A stretch of DNA of 62,000 nt from Apostichopus japonicus (GCF_037975245.1 NC_092564.1:17223484-17285483); one strand, 5' to 3'. Positions 1-14,500 are shown, numbered from the stretch's first letter. The notes: generated by a model not told the origin, from the sequence alone. Numbers and translations are program-made.

Positions 1-809
1 CTTGGCATCCCATGTTTAAATTTCAGATCCCAATAGTCATATGCCCTTTACAAAAGAATATTTATTTGACAAAGTATTTCCTGGATAATTCGTGCAAGGT
101 TCTATCATAAGTAAAAGCATGTCTATCGAATATTCCACCTTCCACCTTACAGGAATACCCTTTATGGAGATTGTGTTAGGAGATGCATGTCATTAACTAC
201 GTCATAGATGGATTGGTTGTGAATAGAGTGGTCTGCCACATTAGCAAAGTGGCGAGTCATTACGTCCACTCAGAATAGACGTTAAAAGCTTTACTTTTAA
301 ACTGCAATAACATTTGTGATATACAGCTACGAATATGAGTGGCTCTTTCAAAAATATATATATATATTTGTGGAGGTTCTACTTGATGTTCGAGTAAACG
401 TAATTATGGCTGCAAGAAGTGAATGTAGATATTTAGCAAAACTAATGGTATTTGTTACAAACATTCCTATACTGCAGAAACATTTGTCAAGGTGTTATTC
501 TCTGGTCTAATTTACTTCAAGGCCAGAAATCACGGGTATTGTCTGCTAAAAGGTGTTCCATTATCTTGATGAAGCCATCTTAAACTATAATCAAGATGTT
601 GTTCATGAATAACAAGATTGTTAACAAACATTGGCACACATAGCGAGATTTGTCTGTTTCTTGAATGGAAACGAATCAATCCTTTAAATTTTAATCGAAT
701 TTAAGATGAAAATTTTTCTTTTTGTTTCCATCTCATTTCCTGCAGGAAGCCAGTTTATTTACAACGTAGATTTCTGTTAAATAATTGTATCTTTCTTGTT
801 TATTTCTAG
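1..809. other. PDE11-like gene intron (upstream part)
   Basis: AT-rich non-coding sequence that ends in a clear acceptor (pyrimidine tract followed by TTTCTAG at 803-809). I see no exon here that matches a GAF domain, so the preceding exons must lie left of the window. A 64-codon open frame at 316-510 has no recognisable content and no suitable splice signals. Confidence 0.6.
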
Positions 810-953
810 GCGTTTACGATATTTTGCGGTTTGGGAATCAACAATACCATCATGTTTAATAAGGTCAGTAAGGCAATGGCTTTACAAAAGGTAGCTTTAG
901 ATGTCCTTTCATACCACGCATCAACCACTCATCAAGAAGTTGACCAGCTAAAG
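810..953 (+). CDS. PDE11A-like: PDE11-like exon a (GAF-B/catalytic linker)
   Basis: Forty-eight codons from [15 protein letters not shown] to HQEVDQLK. The exon starts after TTTCTAG and ends before GTAAGTG, with phase 0 at both ends. The open frame runs on to 1187, but that is intron read-through, because the similarity to PDE11 stops exactly at the donor and resumes in the exon at 8644. Confidence 0.93.
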
Positions 954-2978
954 GTAAGTGCTACGTTACCTATATCAATTCATGTAGAAGAGAACTCTTC
1001 ATCATGGAATACCAAATTAAGATGTTTGTACAAATCTGTTCATATTTTCATGTCATGTATCAATCGCTATACACAATTGGTTGATCCGTTCTTAATGCAA
1101 GAGCTAACTAGTTACCTAGTATGTCTAATCATAGAAACTATTAAAGTCCTGAGGTCTACAAATGGTAGTTTAGGATGCCAACTTTAATGCCACACATGAA
1201 TGATTCGACAAGAACTAGATAGGTTGAAAAGCTTAGGTAAGTGTCAAGTTACCTATCAAACACACAAAAGAAGCCCCAAATGAAAGTCCACTTCCGGTAC
1301 AAGGCCAAACATTACCGACAATAATTTCTGGTATGTTTTTTGTTCTGAACGCGATATGTCTTATTTTTTATTGTTTTGTTCTGAACGCGATATGTCTTAT
1401 TTTTTATTGTAGGCTAAATTTGTCTTACAATTTGTAAATAAAATCAATGTCATATAAAACAGTCCTTTTTTCTGTCACAGTGGGTTTTAATTTTTTTGGG
1501 TGCAAACCTACCACCAGCCGCACATCCACGTATTGATATTTGGGCTCAGGGTTAGGGGGGGGGGGTAGGGGCTAGGCTAAACCTCACCCACTGGTAGACA
1601 GAAACTTAATAAAACAAAACCTTCTGTAAAGTATATAAATTTATAACAAGTATCTGCGTTACAACTTCCTAAATATCACTTTATTCCCCCTTACTCCACG
1701 CCTCTTCTGTACAAAAACGGTGGATGCCCTTCTAGAAGATCTTGGAGAGGTATCGAAGTCTCGCGAAACCCCTCCCAATACACGCTAGTCATTACCTTTC
1801 AACATCGCAAGTCGTTGCTTCTCATAGTATTTTTTATAACCAGACTGGATAGCAACATACCTGTTCCCTAACGACGTTACCGGCTTTGTATCATGTTTTT
1901 TTTAATACAAAAATCAGAAAAAACGATGATATAATTCAAGAATCTAATCTATTAAGCCAAAGATAAAAACGCAAAATCTGGCAAATCAAATATAACTCTG
2001 AAATTAAATACTTTTCCAGAAACTGTAGAAAAAAAAAACCCAAACGAAACTAAAAAAGAGAAGAAATGAACTTGAAGGAAATCAATATTTGTGGATAAAG
2101 CGTAAAAACACACGTCACCAAATAAATGAGCATTCGTTTGATAAAAATTATGACTTTTGACGAAGACTCGTGTCGTTTTTAGGTCCTAGTATGAAACATA
2201 ATCCACGTTCCGTTAATACGAATTCCTCAAGCAGGGAAAAATAAAACGGAAAGAGAAAAAAAAAACGAAAGATACAACAAAAAGAGGAAAACACACAGAA
2301 ACCCTTGCACACTCATACCAGTCATCGTCCTGCAGTACTGGCAAATACCTGAAATATTACACCGAGATTGCCTCGAAGTTGTCTCTGCGGGAAAATGTTG
2401 CAATTTTCTATACTTCTGTATTTCATTGTCGCCTGTCCCGTAGACGCTTCGGTGGGTTCCTGATTGATATAAAGTTATTTTCTATTAGGATCAATTTGAT
2501 TTCGGGGAATGAGATTGCTGTTCCAGTCATATCGGAAATATGTGTAAAAAACAGGGCAAGGAACCGTGAGGCGATGCATGCTAAGGGTATTCTCGGGGAT
2601 TAGAATATATAAAACAGAAGTTGTTGAAAATAGATCGAATCTAAAAACAGTACAATATTCGTTTTCGACCAGAACTTTGCTTGCAATCTTAAAACCTTCT
2701 CCTTCAAACGAGAAACCTATAGGCCTCGGGTTAATACCTATAAATGACAAAAAATTTTTTTTCAAATGCATCTCTTTCGGCTTTTAACGGTGCAAACATT
2801 TTTGCAAAATACTCAAGAAAGTGAATTCAATATATTGTTGCTTAAAGAAAGAATGACATTATTTGACATGTATGTTTTCTTAGATTGGGTTAATTGATGA
2901 GGATTTCGAAGACTCATTAAAGGAAGCGGAAGACTTGTAGCCATTCATAACCGGGGTGTTTTTATGGCATTATGTATT

Positions 2979-3014
<36 letters not shown>

Positions 3015-6000
3015 GGTGTGTTTGTTTGTTTCTTCATGGAAATGCATTCTCCCTCGAAAATACCGTTAGTTTTAACAATGACAAAACGGTTTCCTGTGTA
3101 GTCTAATCAGGATTACCTTGCTGTTTTGCTTCCATGCGTCATAACAGTTTTTTTTTATTCTAGGAGGGGGAAAAAAGGTAAATGCGGTTTGGACAATTTG
3201 ATAGCTTTGACTAAAAATCTTTTGAAACGTGAATTTACTCCGTGAATTGATTTACTAAAGCTCCCAAAGCGGAAATTATGATCATATTTGCCTCCTTTGT
3301 GTGGGACGAAGCTGTCATTTTTAGCTCACTCGTTCCACTTAATTCGGAATATCGAGGGTTATCCTGCTCATAGAGCGTAATGCTATAGTCGCAGACGTAT
3401 CGATCCAGTTCTAAGTCCCGTGAACAGTTGTTCAAATTAATTAGTAATATGGACTAGTCCAAAAAATAAATCAAGGAATGACGTCATGCAATCCTCACTA
3501 AATTAACTTGCAATCAAGAATCCGTTAAACCTGAATATTTTGTGTCCACTCTTAATCTCACCAGGAAGAGTTGAAATATATCAATCCAGCGCAAAGTCTT
3601 CTATTAGTAGTACACCTATAGTACTGATAGCTGCATTAGTATATTAATTAATTAATTCGCCAGCTGTAATTAAGTACTGATTAAATTAAATCACGTAAAT
3701 TTTGAATTTTTTTTTATGGACTGCCTGCTTGAAAACTCATCAAACCGATAAAACAGAAAATTAAAAAAACAATACAAGTACACATGTACTTTTAGTTTTC
3801 ATAAGGAAGAGATAGACTATAAACTTTTCAATGACTTTCCGTTTTTACATTTAATTTGAAAAATGCTCTGAATATTTGGAGTGTTAGCTCAGTGGTTAAC
3901 GCCGGTGCCTTTCAATCATAAGGTCCCCGGTTCGAGTCACTCCCAGATTAATGTTATTGTATGTCGTCCAGTTACAGAGTTGTTGTCAACTAACAATTCA
4001 TAATCATGGACGTTAAATATGAATGTAAGAGACTGACTTCGGTCAGCTTGCGGCTTTGATTAGCCAATGAGGCTTCTTCGCGAGTTCCTGCTTGCAGGAG
4101 GATCTAAAATACACAAAAAAATACATACAATAAATTCGCTATTTAGTCCATTTTAATAAGCCTTACATTCGAACGATTACAAAGGATTGTAAAAATGACT
4201 TTGTAGCAAACTGGAAAGTGATTTAAAAAAATCTGGACTTTCTAAGACAACATCATTTTCAAAGCGTTCGTTTTTTAGTTTAATATTTAATCAATGAGTC
4301 AATAGATTAACCAGAGCCTTAAATGTTATTATGTCAAATTCCAGTGAAGTGATAAAGATTATAATCTCGTTGTGTAATCAATGGCGTGAGATTACATACA
4401 GTATAGCTGATGGGTGACATAGTTTAATGTACAATGTTTGTGATGATTTTCAAATGATATTTCATACATGGTCTTTAAACTGAAGCAACGAAGTTTTACA
4501 CGTTTCACCTGTGAAATTACATATTGTCATGTTTCTCTTCTAACCAAAGATTTACTCATAACCTAAGAAAACGAGCGGAATATTATTCGTATAAGCAACT
4601 AAATTTCTATGAAATTATTGTTCTCTTCAAACTAGTAAAGAAGTGAGTTGATAAAAAAAAATGACATTCACAGCTAATGGCAATAATTGCTTCGCCCCGG
4701 TTCAATATGCAAATAAGGCTGTATATATCATGCACAAGGAATAGACATTATGCTAATTACTCAATTGATAAAAGCTGTTTAAAGCAGCGATGGCATATAT
4801 TCAGATGGAAAATATTCTACCATTTCTATTTGAAAACTTCAGACTGACATCATTACATTTCAGACAATGCAAATGTTGTTTTTTACTTCTTCCCACATGC
4901 AAATGTGTATCCAGATATAGGTGTAGGGAAGAAACACAATATTTTCAACCTTGAAACAATTTCAAGAGTAGTTATATGTACAACTTTCCGTTTAGAATTT
5001 AGAATTTATAGTCCACATTTACCTTAGAATGCAACACTTGGCGTTTAACATTTATATCTGGGGAGGACCCCCTCCCGCTACATCGGGTTGTCGAGAGCAC
5101 CAACAGGGTGGTTCTCCCTCCGTTCTAACATCTTGAATTCCCCTGAAAGAAAACTTCATACCGTCCCAGATTTAAGAAGTTTCTGTATACCGCTATGTGC
5201 AGCTATACGTGTTCAGCTGTACGTGTTCAGCTATACGTATATATATATATATATATAAATATATATAGTATCACAGCTACACTGTGAGACTTATATACAC
5301 TTAATATACAGTGACAAGGCGCTTATATGTATAACACAGTGTGAATATTATAACCTGCGATGCGTCGCCGTCTATACCCCATATAGGTTAGTTCCAATAA
5401 CGCGTCAATTTACTTGGCAATCTACCGCAGGGAGCAAAATGATATAAGTTAAAACCTGTTGAAATTGTTTATAGAAAGAGGATGGATTTACTTGTTATCA
5501 ACTCCTGGCATACAAGAACCTCAATAATGCGACAATTATCTTAGCTTTGTTTTATTATCGATTTTGAGAACGTGTTTTAATGTACTGTAAGTGATGAATG
5601 CCAGAACGTTCGTCAACCTCTGTCGGGCGTATCATAGTGAAACAACGGGGGAAAGCCTGCCGCTATATGCAAACGATTTCGTTAAGTAATATGCATAATT
5701 TATTTGAAATATATAAAAGCAGTTTGATATATCTATTTAAGTTTATTATCCATCCCTGATGTGGAAACTAGATAAAACTAAATGATAGTAAAAAATATGA
5801 ACCATATTGATAGACATCTCTAATAGACTTAATAGATGACGTCAGAAGTTTAACAGTTTCCATAGTAACATTTACAATGATATAACTTCGTCTATATAAT
5901 TTCTTCGTTTTTTGCCCCTCAATGTTTTTGTTTTTCTGTATTGAGAACTTTTGGGAGACTCGTCTTCATCGGGCAAAGACTTACACTCTGGTTGATTTTA

Positions 6001-9000
6001 ATATTGATATTGATATTTACTTTAGTTCCCATTATATTTTTCAAATTCCTTATAGAACAAGAACTTTAACATGTGCCTATATCACCTAATTGGGTGGTAA
6101 GAACAATATGTCTGTAAGTGATCTATATATAGCTTGACTCACTTTTCTTCTACTTGGTTGTCTACAATGTACTGTGCGCTGTTCAAATTACATGAATTCG
6201 AGACACATATCGTACTGTAGGGTTGTTCATTAATATACATGGATATTTGCTAATGAATTCATTTGTTTGTGTGAAGGAGCCTTAACACTGTAATATGTCC
6301 TAAACGGCATAACATTTTCCACAGCTGTTTGGGAAAGTTATCCATCACACTCTTAATTCTGTATCACATATTAAGCCTGGATCAATAATGGTGATTTGGG
6401 TTTCGTAGCCCTCAAAATGCATATTGGATTAGGAAAAAAAATATGAGTGTATATGGATATATATGTTAGTGTGTTTAATGGTTTGGACATGTTGTATTCT
6501 GGATGACCGTAGTTATGTACCCATCGTATACAGTCGCAAAGCTATTTTGAATTACCGAAGGAGGAGGTAATCTTACGAATTTATTAGCTTCTTGAAAAAA
6601 TGTTGCAATTTGAACCATAACAAGCTATATACTTACTAGTCAAACCTATAGGGACAGTTGTTTAAACTCCTAACCAGTCGTTAGTTGAAACAGCCTTTGA
6701 CTGATGAATTCCTGTGGAGGAATTTTTTTTCCACAGTAGCATCTGCTGACAGGTCTAACACGTGTTACTGTGTTATAACACACTTCAGTTTATACTGATT
6801 AACGGCTGTTTCTTATACACAGTACACATTGTTCAAGCCATGTACAGTAGCATCTGCTGACAGGTCTAACATGTGTTACGGTGTTGTAACACACTTCAGT
6901 TTATACTGATTAAAGGTTGTCTCTTATTTACAGTACAAACTGCTCAGGCCATGTTCCATGAGTGGTATAATGTGTGACTTTTAAAAGATCATTTTGGTAG
7001 TGTTGTACAATCTGTGATGATAAAACTAACAATAGAGGCAAGTTATCTTACCTTTTTGCATTTGAGAATATTGCTATCAGATGTTCAACGCTCATTTCAG
7101 GTTTGAGTTTTTGTTTTAGAGTGTTACGGGATGTGCATTCATCCACCTACCCTGGCATGATCATTTGCAGTAAGGGCCGAAATAATCACGAAACAGCTGA
7201 TATTTCCAAATCTTTATGGAGTAGCTTCCAATAATTTACATCTAGCGGTTGTCATCTTGGATGAAATTTATAAACAGAATTTTCAAATGAGCTTTAGTAA
7301 ACTTCAATAACAAAAATATGATAAATAACGTTATTCACAGTGAGGTTGTAAATCCACCTGCATTCCTTAAGGACATTTATTACAATCCGTAATAAAAATG
7401 GTAATATTTATGTAAATTTAATAATTAGGTGTGCATTCAAATGTAAATGATTCTTCAAATATGGAATATACATAAATTATTGTACGAAAACATACCCAAA
7501 AGTTTTCTTGTTCTGCAATGTCCACTTTAGCCAAGTACAAATATCGCTGTAGGCCTATAGAAATATTATGCTTCTTTTTCAAGTAAAATAGATTTCGGAA
7601 AGAAAAACACACTAGGATGGTCACAAATTAAAAAAAAAAGACAGATTGAAATTAAAATGAATGGAGCTTGGATAACTTGAGTTACGGTTGGGGTTGGGGT
7701 TGGGTACGCATAGTGTGGTATGGAATAGGCGTGGGATAATATTCTAAGCTTCTTGGTTGAAAGACACTAAATTAAAGACGTTAAAATCAGCGAAAGAAGG
7801 GTACGTGTCACGACATGAATATGGCTTCAAAGTGGGATAGAGTGCCGGCTGCGATTTTTTTTTGGTCATAGTACAGCTAGGGAAGGATATGATTTATTCA
7901 TCTATATTGTTCGAATAAGCTTACGAATAATGACGTTTAAACTGCGCATGCCCGAGAGCTTTCATTCGCAGAACCGGTATACCCCGTTGGCTATTGGTCT
8001 GCCCTGATTTCTGATTGGCATACAGTATAGTATGCCGGTATATACAGACATCAATGTATATGCTTATGAAAAATGACGTTAAACTGCGCATGCTCGCGAG
8101 CGTTCATTCGCAGAACCAGTATGCCCCAGTGACCATGGGTCTGCTCTGATTTCTGACTGGCATACAGTATAGTATGTCGGTATATACAGACATCAATATA
8201 TAGGCGTATGTAAAAAGTTGTGGGAAAGGAAGACATGAAAGTATTGAAATTTATATGTGCTATTATAGTCCTTATAGTATTTTTTTCTGTCTAAAGAGAT
8301 GAAACCATCTGTCTCACAAGAAATGTTTGAAATCCTGTAGGCTGGTATACAATACCCAGACACCAATGGGGATGGGAGTCCCATCAAGTGTTTCACATTC
8401 TATTCTCCCTTGAGATGATCTAATGTTAATATGGTGTGGTATGGAAGTGGAATGCTTGTGTCTGAGAAAGGATGAAACGTTTTGAAATTAAATGGGTTAC
8501 GTTAAAATGGAAATGGAAGGAATAAGATCACATTAGAAGCATAGAATCGCGTATAAAAGAATCATACGTTATTACATGTATGTGTTATTGTCATACCGGA
8601 GTATAATCATAATACATTGAATTCTTGTTTTTGGTTTTCTCAGGCGGCACGTCTTCCAGATATCAAGAAACTAAGACTTACAAAGTACGATTTCGATGAC
8701 TTTTCGCTGCAATCTGACGAGATGTTACGAGCAGCTCTGAAGATGTACATACACCTTGGTCTTCTCGATACATTCAAAATACCCTCTACCGTAAGCAATG
8801 CCTGTTCGATTAGTTTTCATTGCCGCTATTGTGTGTGTGTGTGTACATGTTCAATATTTACATTGGAAATTAATCGTGGAAAGCTTTAAATGGATATTTC
8901 GGTGGTCAAACGTAAGTAACATTTATACGAAAGAAATACCATTCTCTGTTGTTAGTTAACAAATCTCAATTCTCATTCCTGTTCTACACATTGTTTCTTG

Positions 9001-11299
9001 GAAGTTTCTTGCTCTTGTTCATGTTCATGTTCGTGTTCTTATTTCTTGTTCTTGTTCCTAATTCTTGTTCTTGTCCTATTTCTTGTTCTTGTTTCTTGTT
9101 CTTGTTCCTAATTCTTATTCTTGTTCTTGTTTCTCGTTCTTTTTCATGTTCATGTTCTTGTTCTTGGTCATGTTCTTGTTCTTGCTCTTGTTCTTGTTCT
9201 TGTAATTGTACTTGTTCTTGTGCTTGTTCTTGTTATTGTACTGGTTATTGTTCTTGTTCCTGTTCTTGTTCTTGTTCTTGTCATTGTTTATGTTCTTGTT
9301 CTTATATTGTTCTTGTTCTTGTGCTTGTGCTTGTTCTTGTTCTTGTTATTGTTCTTGTGCTTGTTCTTGTTATTGTTTTTTATTCTTGTGTTTTTTCTTG
9401 TTCTTGTTCCTGTTCTTGTTCTTGTTCACGTTCTTGTTCTTGTACTGGTTCTTGTTCTGTGTATTTCTTTGGTTTAACATAATCAAAATATAGTGATATT
9501 CGTGTATTTATAACTAAGTATGTATTTAATTATGTATTCTTTATCTTGACATTTAGGTTATGTGTAGATGGCTGCTGACTGTTCGGAAGAATTACAGACC
9601 GGTGGCTTACCATAACTTTAGACATGCATTCAATGTTCAGCAAATCATGTTCGCTGTGCTGGAGGTAAGGGAACACGTCAAATATTCCATGTGGATTCAA
9701 ATTTGGATAAGCATATAAGAACCACGGTGTACTGCGCAAAATACGCAAAATAGTGTGGTGAACGCACATGCGCGCTGGTGTCTTGTTTTGGTTGGTGGAT
9801 AGCTGATCGTTTCGCAATACTGCTTTACCGTATTTGATATTTGATTTACCGTATTTATAAGATGACGGCACTTCTAATATCCTTTTTTCATGTGTAAAAG
9901 TAAGTTGGCCTGACGTTTCGATCCTAGCAGGATCTTCTTCAAATGCTAAATGACAAGTAACAGTAACAGAAGGGACAAAAACACGCACAGAATACAGACA
10001 GGTTAATGAGCATGGTGAAAGTTATCTTATAAAAGTGGTGGGGTGGGGTGGGGGAGTTGGTGGGGCTGGGGGTGGGGTGGGGGAAGACCATTTAAAGCTA
10101 GGAATCCAGAATTATTTTTTCATAATGGGTTGTAATGTATACGGAGAGGTGCGGAGAGCCAGGAGGCGAGGTGTGAGAGGCCCAGGGGATCATTAAAGGT
10201 AATACTTACTACCTGAATATGTCCCATACAAATGTCATGATCATGTTTACATATGATCCATCTTTCGCTGTTCTCCTACTCGCACGTCTCCCAGAAAAGG
10301 CGACTGTACTGCTATATATATATATCAAAACAACACAAATCAAGAATATCCTATAATACTATATACTGTATAAGTGTGTATGCCGCCACGTTCGTTAACG
10401 TGACCTCTTTTTGTTAATGTATTCTTCGTTCTTTGCTACAGAAGAATTTCTTTATTTTTCTGAAAAGACTTGTTTTTCATAAAGCTACAGAACTGGTTAA
10501 TCGAAAGATTTTAAAAGAAAAAATGGCAATAGCTTACAAGGCGTAGGAGCATGTCATTTTTATCGTTATTAATTTGGATTGTTCATCCTTTTGAAAGCTT
10601 GTCTATAAAGTATGAAACGGATCTTGTGTCAAAAATTGTGACTGAAAGTAGGTCTTGCATATTAGGCAAAAATAAACTTTCCAAGATGATAAATGATGAT
10701 AGAACACGTTCAAATTGTTTCATAATAATTTCGTGCCACCTCCAATCTGGTAATACTATGGCGTTTTTATGTGAACTCGTATAACTTAGCTCAACTTTGT
10801 TTCCATGAAGTCAAAGTTTTGTAGCGTTTTATTGTTTGTACCGTATAATATAGGATATGGGAAGGATCAGGATGGGGTGGGGATGGGGATGCGGGGGGGG
10901 GGGGGTCGTGTTAAAGCCCTGCATCTGTTGAAAAGCAAAAGTGGTTATGTTCTAGAATATATTTAACGCCCCAATAAATGTGTTTTTATTGGACAGCATA
11001 AGGTGTCCCGTAAATAAAATTGTCCTCATAAAACAGTAATATCTTTTCTGCACGTGTTCATAGTTGGCCGAGGATCTAAGGATTGCATATTCCAATCCTG
11101 GCCAGATCATTATGTTGTATCCTTGGGCAAGGCACTTAATTTCCGTTGTCTCCCTTCACCCATGTGTATGAATGGGGACCTGCGAGGTAACTTATTAATA
11201 TAGTCGTGTGCACCGGATTGTGGCTGCACCCTATATATATATGGGAAGTCATTCAGGCGGACACGTGGAAGCAGCGCACTGTAGTGCCACGAATGGCAG

Positions 11300-11347
<48 letters not shown>

Positions 11348-11363
11348 ATACATACATACATAC

Positions 11364-11422
<59 letters not shown>

Positions 11423-11430
11423 CATATATA

Positions 11431-11527
<97 letters not shown>

Positions 11528-14500
11528 TGTGCGTGTTATATTCAATTTCTCTCATATTTAGAACACCGGTATCAGGAAGTACCTTTCATCGTTGGAGCAG
11601 CTTGCACTCATGGTGGGATGTCTTTGCCATGATTTGGACCACAGAGGTACAAACAACGCCTTCCAAGAAAAGTGAGTTGATTATATTAATTTTTTTTATT
11701 ATTATCTTCTTTTTTTTTGGGGGGGGGGTAACATTTAAATGAATACATAATTTGATGAAACAAACCGTCCTAGCCTACCACATCGTCTCTCGGGTTCGTT
11801 ACTTTCACTGTATTGTATTAAAACCAAAACAACAGATAAGCGATGCGTTAGTGAATTAAAAAGAGCACTGTGCTTAACATTTCATGCCATTTCTAATATA
11901 GGTAACTTGAGAATGTCATACTGGTTGTGTGTTCTGCGCAAAGTGTGTTTGAGCTAGCAAATTTAATAAAATGACGTAACATAATACTTCGTCTTTGCAC
12001 TGATTGGAAGTAACTGAACTTTAAGAGGTTACATAGAAACAAACTGTCTGTGGCGTATTTCTTATACGTCTAAATTAAATTACTCTGTCATGACCATCTC
12101 AGCTCACGAATATGATGTTCCGATGACGTCAATAAATGCTGCATGTAATCAAAATACCCCTCCTTAAGCTGTCAGACTATACTTATTGCTGTAGATTTAT
12201 TTCAATTAATTTCATTAAAATGATGATATTTGTTCACCTTAAAGACGAGACCTTTAAAGAAAGTAGCGATTTCCTAATCATTCGCTGATTGGACTGGATT
12301 ATTAAACACGTTGCAGATTTAAATGACATTAATTTGTTACCCTAAACGTATCAATGACGTCTGGGATTTTACCAAATGCATGCTATGCGTAATCTGCTTA
12401 TACAGGTAGTGTGAAAACGAGTTTATTTCAATCATTGGTTGATTATATTTAATTATGATCCTTTGCTTTGCCTTTAGGAGTCAATCAGCGCTTGTTCAAC
12501 TCTACGGGTCTAAGGCTACCATGGAATACCATCATTTTAACCACGCTGTCATGATCTTGAATAGCGAGGTAAGTTATTCCATGGAGCTATAAACAGATAG
12601 CTCCATGGTTATTCGTGCTGATATCCTAAACTTACATTCCAATTTTGTTACCTGAAATGTTTCTTGTTAGTGGTAAATGAGCCCTGTACATCAGCTTTAT
12701 TTTCTTCTTCTTTTGTAATTATCATTGAATACTAAGCTTGTCTTTTTCGTGAGAAAGCAAACCAAAGCAGGATTATTGGTTTCAAACAAGGGAGCCATGG
12801 TAACATAATTGGACCCGGGGCCCGAGTTCAAACTTCATTTGCAAATAATGAATCATCTCAAGTAAAATATGATCTGATATATTTGTATTATAATCCGTAT
12901 ATATGGTGAAGCAATACCGTGAAATGGAAGCAAATCCAGGGGTACAAACATCATCAGAACAAATGTTAACATGGATCATAAAGATTCATTTGGATTGTTT
13001 AAAAGCGAATGTTCATAATCACTATGTATTTTTTTTATTAAAGGCCTTCGTATCTATTCCCCGATGATTTATACAGAGTATCACATATTCGACATATTTC
13101 TCTTTATTATGTTAGATGGGTTCCTACCTTTGTCCACCTCTTTTACAGGTTTACTGTCTGAAGAATCTTGAACTAATTTGTTATATAACTGACCTTATTG
13201 GTTATAACTAGATATGAATTACTAAGTCTGTATTCAAAGTATAGGTTACATGCGATTTGTAAGTATACTATATGTACATACGCTTTGTATTTTAATCAAG
13301 TACGTAGCAAGGAATTCTCAGTCGGAGAGGACTAACAATTTAAGGAGGGGCATGATACTTGTGTCCTGTAACTTGTTTGTATATGTGACAGTGGTACTGT
13401 AGCCTGCACTTCCCTTTGGGTGGGGGTGGGTGGATTTGGAGGCACGGGCCTTGTGTCCCGGCCTGATTACGCCCCTGGTTACTAATATAGAAACACCGGC
13501 TGTATAGCTAGTTTTTTCTTCTCATTCTATAATTCATTTTTTTTTTCAGGGTCATAACATCTTCTCAAATCTATCATCTGAGCAGTACAGTGACGTCATG
13601 AATGTATTAAAGAAGTCTATTATATCAACGGACTTAGCACTTCATCTCAAGTAAGTTCAAAGATTTTTTTTTTTAAATTTTGATGTCGCTATACCACATT
13701 CATAAACACCGTGACCATGAATTTGATCGAGATTTTTTAAGATTTGAAACTATCAAACACCTAACTGAAAAATAGCATTTTTCTCACACTTTTGTATGTT
13801 TTTTTTTTTGTTGAAGTCATCATCAAATGGTGTTTTATTTTTGTGTACAAAATTATTCCTTGAAGTGCTTCAGAATATTTGGAAGGACTCTCGGAAATGT
13901 TTGGTCAGCATGACATGCTGAAACGGTCCGAGTTTTCACGTTGACAGATTTTATTTTGATCAAAGTCATCCATACCTATCAAGTACTGTTTTCTACATTT
14001 CAAGGGGGTAGGAACCGGGGGGCTGGGGGGGGGCGCCAGCCCCCCCCCAGTGAAAAATGTGGAGGGGCGGAAGTACCATTCCGCCCCCCCCCCGGTTCGC
14101 AGGTCAGAAAACCCCTTTTTCATTTCCAAATGAGAAAAAAAATCTCATTTGGAGCACCAAATTGCATCTAAGGCCAGTTGAAAATACAAAATTAAGTTTA
14201 CAAAATGGAGTGGGTGTTGAAGTGTGCTATATTGCACCAAATTGCATCTGAGGCCACCTGGAAATGCAAAAAATTCCAAAGGGGAGGGGGACACCCCCTC
14301 CCCTTAGACCCCTCCCCCAGGCCGGCCATCAGTCTTCAGCCCCCCCACTCAAAAGTACCTTCCTACGCCACTGCTACATTTTATCGATCACATGCACGTG
14401 ATAATGGAACATTTCACTTATAGAGATGGAGAACGCAACAAGTGGAGTATCGTTCGACTGGTCCCCGCCAAAATGAACGACTTGGCAATTATACCCACGA

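Larger units (their letters stand above)
954..8643 (+). other. PDE11-like intron a-b (7.7 kb)
   Basis: The largest intron identified. Contents reported separately: a 36-bp tandem pair (1338-1409), a tRNA-derived SINE (3878-4130), a 111-bp tandem pair (6734-6955) and a 143-bp tandem pair (7926-8210). A TA/TG microsatellite lies at about 2965-3020 and a TA tract at about 5236-5270. No coding segment is supported in the remainder; open frames of 60-98 codons on both strands look random. Confidence 0.7.
9665..11561 (+). other. PDE11-like intron c-d
   Basis: Contains a Penelope-like 3' remnant (9891-9985, - strand), a G-rich tract (10,038-10,084), a 10-G run near 10,897 and a SINE with a TA tail (11,058-11,520). 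No coding sequence is seen. Confidence 0.75.

Noticed and set aside
3878-3955. Functional tRNA gene
   Set aside because: A and B boxes are present but no acceptor stem pairs, and a 170-bp conserved body with a second genomic copy shows it is a SINE.
8949-9493. Cys/Ser-, Leu/Val- and Phe/Leu-rich frames of 95-177 codons
   Set aside because: They are produced by the TTCTTG hexamer array, which cannot generate stops in any forward frame.
9530-9988. 152-codon - strand frame
   Set aside because: It runs antisense through a PDE11-like exon and into the Penelope 3' remnant; it is not a gene.
11206-11742. Long Tyr-Ile open frames on both strands
   Set aside because: They are translations of the TA microsatellite; the only real coding part is the PDE11-like exon at 11,562-11,671.
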